A DNA stretch of 64,000 nucleotides from Candidatus Thiodiazotropha endolucinida (GTDB lineage Bacteria > Pseudomonadota > Gammaproteobacteria > Chromatiales > Chromatiaceae): the NCBI RefSeq assembly GCF_001715975.1, contig NZ_MARB01000014.1, positions 62,001 through 126,000 of the forward strand, given 5' to 3'. Under the pieces are notes generated by a model. That model did not search any database. It was not told the origin of the DNA and was given only the letters and a program-made list of their open reading frames with translations. Below, in pieces: positions 44,494-51,597 of the stretch. Every line of letters starts with the position of its first letter. The first letter of the stretch is position 1. The position numbers and the translations under genes were made by a program.

Positions 44494-45303
44494 CTAGTCC
44501 GCTTCGCTGTCTATCGATGTTTTGAAATCAATCTGACGGGTACTCAACAGGGGATACTCGTCCAGATTGGTCGTAAACATCCTTTGTCCCAGTCCGGTAT
44601 AGAGCCCTTGGTAGGGTTCCAGCCATTCGGTTTTCCTGGAAAGCTTCAGCATCGCATCGCTTTCTTCCTCGGTGTCCGGGTAACGTGCAGGAATCAGTGC
44701 AACAGTCTGTCCTTCGTTCTCAAACGTCAAATGGGCAGGCGCCCACACCATGTCCCTCAGATCCTCAGGCGTATCGATAGTCACCTGTTTCAGGCGCTGC
44801 ATCGGAATCCAATAGTATCGCCCATTGATGATCGCCTCCAGCATCGGTCCGATACGATTGTCGGCATCGGCAATCCATTCGAAAGATTGCTCATCGATGG
44901 TGCCGGCGCTTCCTGGCGCCAACTCAAAGGCCTGATTGCGCAGTGTTTCGGCTTGAGCGTATTCTCCGGCCCCAGCGTGTTTCAGCGCTTCGATGAGAAA
45001 TGCGGTCCACTCGGGGGGATCGCCGAAAATCAAAGGGGATTTCTCACCGCTGAATACCTCTTTTCGGAACAGTTCGCAATGAATGGCCTCGCGGTAGGTC
45101 TGCGTCATCGGTAGATTCAGTGAATCCATGTCGCCTGCCACGTCCAATTGACTCAGTGCGCGTTCCCATTCACCGATTACGCAGAGTAATTGAAAGAGAA
45201 ATACCCGTAATTTAGCGTTCGAGGGCTCTTTTCGGATTGTCTGCTGTAGTGCCTGGAGAGCCTCGTCTAATTGACCTTGTTTTAAAAGTTCTTCTGCATC
45301 CAT
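44494..45303 (-). CDS. tagJ: T6SS accessory protein TagJ (ImpE)
   Basis: 269 residues: a TPR-like N-terminus (MDAEELLKQGQLDEALQALQ, then RVFLFQLLCVIGEWERALSQ) and an ImpE domain (GTIDEQSFEWIADADNRIGP, EAIINGRYYWIPMQRL, LRDMVWAPAHLTF, ALIPARYPDTE, LGQRMFTTNLDEYPLLSTRQ). TagJ helps recruit ClpV to the sheath in HSI-I type systems through TssB. Its presence, with TagF, PppA and the FHA protein, places the cluster near that subgroup. It is separated from hcp by a 487-bp gap that holds a repeat element. Confidence 0.94.
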   Translation of the reverse strand: MDAEELLKQGQLDEALQALQQTIRKEPSNAKLRVFLFQLLCVIGEWERALSQLDVAGDMDSLNLPMTQTYREAIHCELFRKEVFSGEKSPLIFGDPPEWTAFLIEALKHAGAGEYAQAETLRNQAFELAPGSAGTIDEQSFEWIADADNRIGPMLEAIINGRYYWIPMQRLKQVTIDTPEDLRDMVWAPAHLTFENEGQTVALIPARYPDTEEESDAMLKLSRKTEWLEPYQGLYTGLGQRMFTTNLDEYPLLSTRQIDFKTSIDSEAD

Positions 45304-45373
45304 CGTGATGACCTTATATGCTCTCTGATCGAGGCAAATTGCAACGACCCTAATGAATTGTGATTGCTAGGAT

Positions 45374-45543
45374 CTGTTAACACTCATTCAATCAGTCCGG
45401 GGGGATTATTATTTCGTTCCGGCAAGGCAGAATGAGCGATGCGTTGTTGTTCGTTGTTGGTTTGGAATTACCAATCCTCTCTCCTCGCGCCTTGATTGGC
45501 GCTTTTTCAAGTACAACAGAGCCGATTGAATGAGTGTTAACAG
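45374..45543. repeat. Structured repeat element, copy 2
   Basis: 170 bp with 18-bp inverted ends: CTGTTAACACTCATTCAA (45374-45391) and its exact complement (45526-45543). Compared with copy 1 at 28161 the left end has T for C and the right end A for G, so pairing is kept. The inner hairpin GCGCC-TTGATT-GGCGC plus TTTTT also keeps pairing where copy 1 has GCACC and GGTGC. The block AGGCAGAATGAGCGATG and the AGAGCCGATTG next to the right end are shared; the rest has diverged. Same orientation as copy 1. Confidence 0.85.
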
Positions 45544-45718
45544 GCTCCAGAGTGTGTTCAATGTGCGATTCATGATCAGAATACCCACGTTGACGACTGC
45601 TCAAGGATACCTGTGATGACGAGTACAATGAGTGATCCCGAAGCTTTCGCAAATTACGATGGTATCTTTGCTCCCTTGACGCAAAATCCAAGGCAGACAG
45701 TTCCTTGGGTCAACTCAC

Positions 45719-45745
45719 CCATTACTCCCCCTGGGGGAGTAATGG
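45719..45745. repeat. 27-bp perfect palindrome downstream of hcp
   Basis: CCATTACTCCCCC and its exact complement are separated by a single T. It begins 45 bp after the hcp stop codon on the minus strand. There is no T-run after it in that direction, so it looks like an mRNA-end stabilising hairpin or partial terminator more than a classic intrinsic terminator. Confidence 0.75.
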
Positions 45746-45790
45746 TGTCTGTTGTAAATTATATTGAATGGTGACCTGTTATGAGATGCA

Positions 45791-46279
45791 TTACTCCTGT
45801 TTGTTGGTCTCAAGATTCCAGGTTCTGTCCGTGGCGGCACCAGGACTACCGGTATGATCAATAGGCGTGTACTCCCATTTGATCTTGCCGTATGCGAATT
45901 CTACGGTTTCAATTGGTTTGGTCTCATCACCTGCACTACCACCGGGCATGACCGAGTTGACGATGACATCTTCCATGGTGTATTTCATAAAAGTGTGTTT
46001 GTCACCTGAAGCCAGGCATAATTCGACTTCCACTTTTGGTATGTGTTCGCCTTTGGCGCACTTGATGTTGAGATCGGGTGTCCCATTGTCTATGGTCTTT
46101 ACCGCCAGAAAAGGCGAGAAATCGGCTCGTCCGCCGGTTCGACCACCGGTGCCGCTGGCGCCGGAGACAGGCTGTGATACCCCGTGACTGTAACTCAATA
46201 ATTCGATCCATTTACTGTGGGCATCATCGGTGCTTTCACCATCAACCCCCTCAATCTTCATAAACATATCAACTGCCAT
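45791..46279 (-). CDS. hcp: T6SS inner-tube protein Hcp (TssD)
   Basis: 162 residues of the Hcp1 family: AVDMFMKIEGVDGESTDDAH, IELLSYSHGVSQP, FSPFLAVKTIDNGTPDLNIK and VEFAYGKIKWEYTPIDHTG. Hexameric Hcp rings form the inner tube and can carry small effectors. Hcp is normally made in great excess; the 27-bp palindrome shortly after the stop could protect or end its mRNA. The gene follows tssC by 32 bp and is the last gene before the 487-bp gap. Confidence 0.96.
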   Translation of the reverse strand: MAVDMFMKIEGVDGESTDDAHSKWIELLSYSHGVSQPVSGASGTGGRTGGRADFSPFLAVKTIDNGTPDLNIKCAKGEHIPKVEVELCLASGDKHTFMKYTMEDVIVNSVMPGGSAGDETKPIETVEFAYGKIKWEYTPIDHTGSPGAATDRTWNLETNKQE

Positions 46280-46311
46280 GATTAAATCCTCCAGTTAGTG
46301 GTTTCGCGGTA

Positions 46312-47811
46312 TCAGGCTGTCTTCTCGGAAGGTAGCTTTGATACCAGTCGTAGAGAAACCGTCAATCCTTCCAGCTGGTAATGCGGTCGCAGGAAAAATT
46401 TAGACGTATAGTAACCAGGGTTGCCTTCAACTTCTGAGACAACAACTTCGGCGGCTGCCAGCGGTTTGCGCGCCTTGTCTTCTTCGGATGCTGTTGACGG
46501 ATTGGGCTCAACATAATTCTGAATCCATTTGTTGAGCCATTTCTCCATGTCATCACGCTCTTTAAAGGAGCCGATTTTGTCGCGAACGATACACTTCAGG
46601 TAGTGGGCGAAACGGCAGCTGGCAAAGAGATAGGGGAGACGTGCCGCCAGGTTGGCATTCGCGGTTGCATCCGGGTCATCATATTCGGATGGTTTTTGCA
46701 GAGACTGGGCGCCGATAAAGGCGGCAAAGTCAGAATTTTTGCGGTGAAGTAGCGGCATGAAACCATTTTTGGCCAGCTCAGCTTCACGACGATCCGAGAT
46801 GGCGATCTCGGTCGGACATTTCATGTCCACACCACCATCGTCAGTGGGGAAGGTGTGTGTCGGCAGACTCTCCACTGCGCCACCGGACTCAACGCCCCGG
46901 ATACGGGTTGTCCAGCCATACATCTTGAACGCCCGGTTGATATTTACCGCCATCGCGTAGGCGGAGTTCGACCAGGTGTATTTGTTATGCTGTGCGCCTT
47001 CCGTGTCCTCTTCAAAATCGAATTCCTCGACGGGATCGGTCTTGACGCCATAAGGAAGGCGTGACAGAAAACGTGGCATGGCCAGGCCGACGTAACGGGA
47101 GTCCTCGGACTCTCTCAGAGAGCGCCAGGAGGCGTATTCAGGCGTCTGGAAGATCTTTGTCAGGTCCCTTGGGTTGGCCAGTTCCTGCCAGGAATCCATC
47201 TGCATGACCGTCGGTGCAGCGCCGGCAATGAATGGGGCATGGGCCGCCGCCGCAACCTTGGACATGTTTGTGAGCATCTCCACATCGGGCGGTGATTGGT
47301 CGAAATGGTAGTCGCCGACCATACAGCCATAAGGTTCGCCGCCGAACTGGCCATACTCCTCCTCATAGACCTTCTTGAAGATCGGGCTCTGATCCCAGGC
47401 GGTCCCCTTGAATTTTTTCAGGGTCTTGCCAAGTTCCTGTTTGGAGATATTCATCACCCTGATCTTCAACATCTCGTCGGTTTCGGTATTGTTAACCAGA
47501 TAGTGAAGTCCGCGCCAGGTGCCTTCCAGCTTTTGGAACTCCTCGTGGTGCAGGATCAGGTTGACCTGTTCTGTGAGCTTTCTGTCGATCTCGGCGATGA
47601 TGCCCTCGATGGTTTCGACGGCATCGTCGGATACGATGCTGGTCTCTTTCAGCACCTGCTCAGCCAGCGTCTGTACAGCACTGGTAACCGCTTCCTTGGT
47701 TCGCTCGGTCTTGGGCTTGAACTCCTGTTGAAGCAGTGCTGAAAACTCGTCAGGGACTACGCCAGTTGTCGATTCTTTGCCTTCGGCCTGTTGGGTATCT
47801 GTTTCAGCCAT
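46312..47811 (-). CDS. tssC: T6SS contractile sheath large subunit TssC
   Basis: 499 residues of the EvpB/VipB family. Typical stretches: HHEEFQKLEGTWRGLHYLVN, FDQSPPDVEMLTNMSKVAAA, RFLSRLPYGVKTDPVEEFDF and the C-terminal domain AARLPYLFASCRFAHYLKCI. The full C-terminal domain, lacking in the fusion paralogue at 49733, is present here, so this is the working sheath subunit. It lies four bases behind tssB. Confidence 0.96.
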   Translation of the reverse strand: MAETDTQQAEGKESTTGVVPDEFSALLQQEFKPKTERTKEAVTSAVQTLAEQVLKETSIVSDDAVETIEGIIAEIDRKLTEQVNLILHHEEFQKLEGTWRGLHYLVNNTETDEMLKIRVMNISKQELGKTLKKFKGTAWDQSPIFKKVYEEEYGQFGGEPYGCMVGDYHFDQSPPDVEMLTNMSKVAAAAHAPFIAGAAPTVMQMDSWQELANPRDLTKIFQTPEYASWRSLRESEDSRYVGLAMPRFLSRLPYGVKTDPVEEFDFEEDTEGAQHNKYTWSNSAYAMAVNINRAFKMYGWTTRIRGVESGGAVESLPTHTFPTDDGGVDMKCPTEIAISDRREAELAKNGFMPLLHRKNSDFAAFIGAQSLQKPSEYDDPDATANANLAARLPYLFASCRFAHYLKCIVRDKIGSFKERDDMEKWLNKWIQNYVEPNPSTASEEDKARKPLAAAEVVVSEVEGNPGYYTSKFFLRPHYQLEGLTVSLRLVSKLPSEKTA

Positions 47812-47814
47812 GCT

Positions 47815-48348
47815 TTACTCCTCTGCTGAGGACGAATCCTCAGATGATGCTTCGTCAGGATTGGGGGAAGATGCCAGTGATTGCAGCAGTGTCGGATCTT
47901 TCAAGGCCTTGGCGATCAGTTCCTCCGCGCCGGATTTACCATCCATGTAGGTCAGCAGGTTGGCCAACTGGGTACGAGCATCGAGCAGTTGTCGCAAGGC
48001 GCCGACCTTTTTGGCTACCGCCGCAGGTGAAAAGTCATCCATGCTCTCAAAGGTGATATCCACATTGATGTTGCCTTCACCTGTCAATGTATTCGGTACC
48101 CTGAAGGCCGTACGCGGTTTCATGGCTTTGAGACGTTCATCAAAATTATCGACATCGATCTCAAGCATCTTACGCTCGGCTACCGGCGCTAAAGCCTCTT
48201 CCGGTTTGCCTGATAGATCCGCCATCACTCCCATGATGAAAGGTAGCTGGATCATCTTTTCAGCCCCGTAGAGTTCCACGTCGTACTCAATCTGGACCCT
48301 GGGTGCCCGGTTTCGGGCTACAAACTTCTGGCTGCTCTCTTTTGCCAC
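47815..48348 (-). CDS. tssB: T6SS contractile sheath small subunit TssB
   Basis: 177 residues of the VipA/ImpB family: SQKFVARNRAPRVQIEYDVE, LPFIMGVMADLSGKPEEALA, FESMDDFSPAAVAKKVGALR and the acidic Ser/Glu-rich tail. TssB and TssC form the heterodimer of the sheath. It is followed by tssC after three bases and preceded by tssA. Confidence 0.96.
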   Translation of the reverse strand: MAKESSQKFVARNRAPRVQIEYDVELYGAEKMIQLPFIMGVMADLSGKPEEALAPVAERKMLEIDVDNFDERLKAMKPRTAFRVPNTLTGEGNINVDITFESMDDFSPAAVAKKVGALRQLLDARTQLANLLTYMDGKSGAEELIAKALKDPTLLQSLASSPNPDEASSEDSSSAEE

Positions 48349-48427
48349 GATCTACCTCTCTATTATCTCTAAACCAATTCGGTATGTTGCCACTAAAAAT
48401 CGATTCCGGCAGGGTAGTTTCCTGGCC

Positions 48428-49465
48428 CTACCTGTCCTCTTCCTTCCACAGAAAATCAAATTGCGACATGCCATTCGGCGCCAAGTCCTGGACGATCTCG
48501 TAAAAGTCCATCTTCACCAGCCGCTTTGCTCGATCGAGTAGCAATGGTATAGGGCTGGAAGGTTCATGTTTGCGGTAATACTGGTTGATTCGCTCTAAAG
48601 CACTGATGACATCGTCACGGCTGTTGATGGTTCCGGAAGATGTGTTTTGCTGTTGTGCCGATACGCCACTACCATCCTGCATCGTGTCAGCTTCCATCGT
48701 GTCGACGCCGGCTCGAGTCGCAACCTCTTTTTCCAGCAGTTTCATATGATCCACGAGGGATTGAAGATCAGGCGCCTGGTCGATGCCTACTCGTTCATTC
48801 AGCTGGCTCTCTATCGCGTTTACACACTCGATGGCACTGCGGATATGGGACAGGGTCTGTTGCGGCTGTTCCGATGGACACTCGCGGAATGCAGCGTCGA
48901 TCTGATCCAGCGCAATCTCCTGGTTATCCGCATCGGTGGGTTGCAGGTTGCCTGTGGCAATTTGAATATCCCGGTAACTGAAGGTCCCCATGACGTTGGA
49001 TGCAACCACTGGAATCTTGTTGACGGCGGCCAGGGTGTCAAAGGGGTCGCATAGATTGATCAGGGTGTTGATTCTGATCGTAGGATCGTTGTTGTCCTCA
49101 GGATCGAGTTGAGGATGCAGGCTCTCCCAATACTGATTAATGTACCCCCTGATGAGTTCGAGACCGTCGGAGAGTCCGGCAAAGCCATCGGTGTGAATCA
49201 ACGCGCGGGTAAGGTAGATGGCAGCTCGCAAATCCTTGCTCTGCTGCAAAACCTGTAGTGCCTTGTTTTTCAGTTCACGCCAGTCCGGGTCTTCGGCCGG
49301 AACAATCGTGTCACCGAACTCCTGTTCCGCTTTACCCTCTGATGCCCTTTCCATCTCACTGAACAGAGGATCATATTCCAAGTCGGAACCTGCCGGGGCT
49401 TCCTCTGAGACCGCAGTGAGAAGTTTTTCAAGGTCAATGGTCGTCGTCAATCCTTCATCCCCCAT
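48428..49465 (-). CDS. tssA: T6SS assembly factor TssA
   Basis: 345 residues with the ImpA N-terminal domain (PAGSDLEYDPLFSEMERASE, DWRELKNKALQVLQQSKDLR, LTRALIHTDGFAGLSDGLEL) and a short C-terminal domain (SRDDVISALERINQYYRKHE, PSSPIPLLLDRAKRLVKMDF). This short-tail form corresponds to the TssA1 class of Pseudomonas HSI-I, which sits at the baseplate. The start is ATG 49465. A 267-bp gap separates it from the fusion gene upstream and may hold a promoter for the tssA-hcp block. Confidence 0.93.
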   Translation of the reverse strand: MGDEGLTTTIDLEKLLTAVSEEAPAGSDLEYDPLFSEMERASEGKAEQEFGDTIVPAEDPDWRELKNKALQVLQQSKDLRAAIYLTRALIHTDGFAGLSDGLELIRGYINQYWESLHPQLDPEDNNDPTIRINTLINLCDPFDTLAAVNKIPVVASNVMGTFSYRDIQIATGNLQPTDADNQEIALDQIDAAFRECPSEQPQQTLSHIRSAIECVNAIESQLNERVGIDQAPDLQSLVDHMKLLEKEVATRAGVDTMEADTMQDGSGVSAQQQNTSSGTINSRDDVISALERINQYYRKHEPSSPIPLLLDRAKRLVKMDFYEIVQDLAPNGMSQFDFLWKEEDR

Positions 49466-49732
49466 GAAATAGTGCTGATCGCACTATTTGATTCTACTTG
49501 CTTATCTGATCTGTTTCTGTCTTTCCAATGTTGATTTCGCATATCCCTTTTAACCACTAGGTTTAGCACAAAACCGTTGTAGTTGATACTATAACAATTG
49601 CCGATAAGTGGAAGTTAAATATTACCATTTTGGTCAATATAGTAATTATTTACACCCTGGTTTATCGTCGCTAACGGAGCTGGTGAACATTTACATGATG
49701 GCACTTGTGTTGCGCTGTCCATAAAATTGCCG

Positions 49733-51166
49733 TCAACCGCTGGAAAAGCCAAGGTGTTGGAACCAGGGGAGTTGAATGGTGTTCCTGTTGCGGCTGCCGA
49801 TAACCGGGACAAGACCTAGATTGAGTAATTGCTCGATCTGTTGCTCATTCAGCAGTAGTTTGGTGCAGGGCTGGAGGTGACGCTCACCTTCGCTCTGGTA
49901 GGTATAGGCCGGTAAATCGGTCAATAACGATGCCTGGACCGTATCCCCCTCGGTCATCCACCGATTTATCAGCACAACCGTCTGCGCATAGGCCGGGTTG
50001 CCCCATAACATCTCATCAATCGTCCAGTTTTGATTTAGCTCTTCAAATGATAGTGATTGAATAGGGTCGGTGGTGGAACCGTAGGGCAGGCGGAGCAGCA
50101 TCTCGGGATACAGCAGTGCTATTCTCCTGGCTGAGGGTTGCTTTCTGAAGGTGTGCCAGGCATTGAAGGTATCCCCGAATTTGGCCTGATCGTTGAGGAA
50201 ACTTGAAGCGGATCCGGCCAGCAGGGTGCCGTCAAAACAATCCATCAGTAATCCCAACCAATCCAGCATCTTTGTACTTTCCTGATCGGGGCCATAATGG
50301 TGATTATCTATAAGTATAAAACTGGATTCTAATAAATCTCGTCGTTCAAGCGTCTCTCTGATTACTCGATAGAGGGAAGAAGTTGTTGGTTCCGTATGAC
50401 TCGACCGTTCCAGTTCCAACTCGGAGCGCCGGATATCCAAGAGATAGCATGTTATAGAGGGATCGGGCTCAATACTGTGCAACAACCAATCCACGGAACG
50501 CCAGCTTGCTTCCAGTTTTTGGAAACTTTCATTGTGCAGCACACTTCTTAATAAAATGGTTTTGTCTGTCTCATCGAGCGTATCGGCCGGCGATTCATCG
50601 GATGTATCGGACTGATCCACACCAGAGGCGTTTTCGGCAAGCCTACGAACCGCATCCGCGATCATCGATTGTTTGGCATTGTTTAAAGACGAACCTGATT
50701 CCTGTTGCTGTTCCACGGACAGGGGGCGTTGACCAAGCAACCGTGATAGTGTCTCCTTTTGCGATTCGTTTTCATCAGATCTCTCATCATCGGCTGATAT
50801 TTCCTCGCTACGATGATCAGAGGAGGTTAGTGTCTGTTGCTCAGCCGTTACCGGTCGATAATCGGCCAGTTGGTCCAGCAGTACATCGGGATGAAAATCA
50901 TCAAGGGATTTAAATCGAAGAGTGATTTGTTGGCCCGAGTTGCCCAACAGTGTAAGCGAAGGATGTAATTTTGCGATCTTTTTGTCGAGGGTATCGGTTT
51001 CGATGCTGTGCAGTGAATGGCCGCTTTCTGTGATTGGATTACCGGTGCCGGTGCCTCCGCCAAAGCTTCCAAGCATGACAATTGTAAAGCCTTTGGCGGA
51101 ATCCTGTATGTGATTTCGATCCGTCTTTTTACCAAGCTCGACCGAGAAGTGCATTCGCTCCGACAT
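49733..51166 (-). CDS. TssB-TssC fusion paralogue lacking the TssC C-terminal domain
   Basis: 477 residues in three parts. Residues about 1-115 resemble TssB (KGFTIVMLGSFGGG, TLDKKIAKLHPSLTLLG, LRFKSLDDFHPDVLLDQLAD). Residues about 116-205 are an acidic Ser/Gln/Asp linker. Residues about 206-477 resemble TssC (LHNESFQKLEASWRSVDWLL, ESTKMLDWLGLLMDCFDGTL, EMLLRLPYGSTTDPIQSLSF). The chain stops where TssC reaches FAAFIGAQ, so the last ~135 residues of the TssC fold are missing. A second TssC-type protein (ImpD/TssC40) is known from rhizobial imp clusters; this may be a relative. Role unknown. Confidence 0.8.
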   Translation of the reverse strand: MSERMHFSVELGKKTDRNHIQDSAKGFTIVMLGSFGGGTGTGNPITESGHSLHSIETDTLDKKIAKLHPSLTLLGNSGQQITLRFKSLDDFHPDVLLDQLADYRPVTAEQQTLTSSDHRSEEISADDERSDENESQKETLSRLLGQRPLSVEQQQESGSSLNNAKQSMIADAVRRLAENASGVDQSDTSDESPADTLDETDKTILLRSVLHNESFQKLEASWRSVDWLLHSIEPDPSITCYLLDIRRSELELERSSHTEPTTSSLYRVIRETLERRDLLESSFILIDNHHYGPDQESTKMLDWLGLLMDCFDGTLLAGSASSFLNDQAKFGDTFNAWHTFRKQPSARRIALLYPEMLLRLPYGSTTDPIQSLSFEELNQNWTIDEMLWGNPAYAQTVVLINRWMTEGDTVQASLLTDLPAYTYQSEGERHLQPCTKLLLNEQQIEQLLNLGLVPVIGSRNRNTIQLPWFQHLGFSSG

Positions 51167-51597
51167 ATTATTATCTCATCCTTATCAGTGTGTAGCTGTC
51201 AACGGAACTATGTCACTCAACAAACCCCAAGCGTAGCAGGTCGTAGCAACTGTTCAATGTCCGCAAGGGTCTGTTTATTGAGTATTTGGCTATAAATCAC
51301 ACTGTGTGACTACTCATTTGTGTCTCGCCTAAGTATCTTAACGGAAGCCGCCAGGTCGAATAATCAGGCAATCAGGTATTCGGCATAGTGGCGACTGGAT
51401 CGATTATTGTGCAGTGCATTGTATAAAGTGACACACAGCCATTGTGCAAAACTACCTATACGACAGCATTGACCCAAGCTATTCTGAATCACATACTCTA
51501 AATACTTAACATGCTTTCGTATAATCTCTCCATCTCGAGAGCGTTTAGGCATGAGACAAACAATGACAATGCTTAACTAGATGCGCAGGAGTCTTGG
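51167..51597. other. 431-bp divergent intergenic region
   Basis: Lies between the minus-strand T6SS operon and plus-strand vgrG and must hold promoters for both. A TATAAT box at 51520-51525 is the best -10 candidate for vgrG but has no good -35. A 62-codon minus-strand frame (51364-51552) with a Tyr/His-rich end was not recognised. Confidence 0.55.

Larger units (their letters stand above)
45304..45790. other. 487-bp non-coding gap between hcp and tagJ
   Basis: Contains the second repeat element (45374-45543) and the palindrome at 45719-45745. A 99-codon minus-strand frame crosses the element but has no protein-like character. The two T6SS transcription blocks on either side are probably separate units. 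Confidence 0.7.

Noticed and set aside
45392-45691. 99-codon minus-strand gene between hcp and tagJ
   Set aside because: It runs through the non-coding repeat element, lacks a ribosome site and has a random-looking composition.
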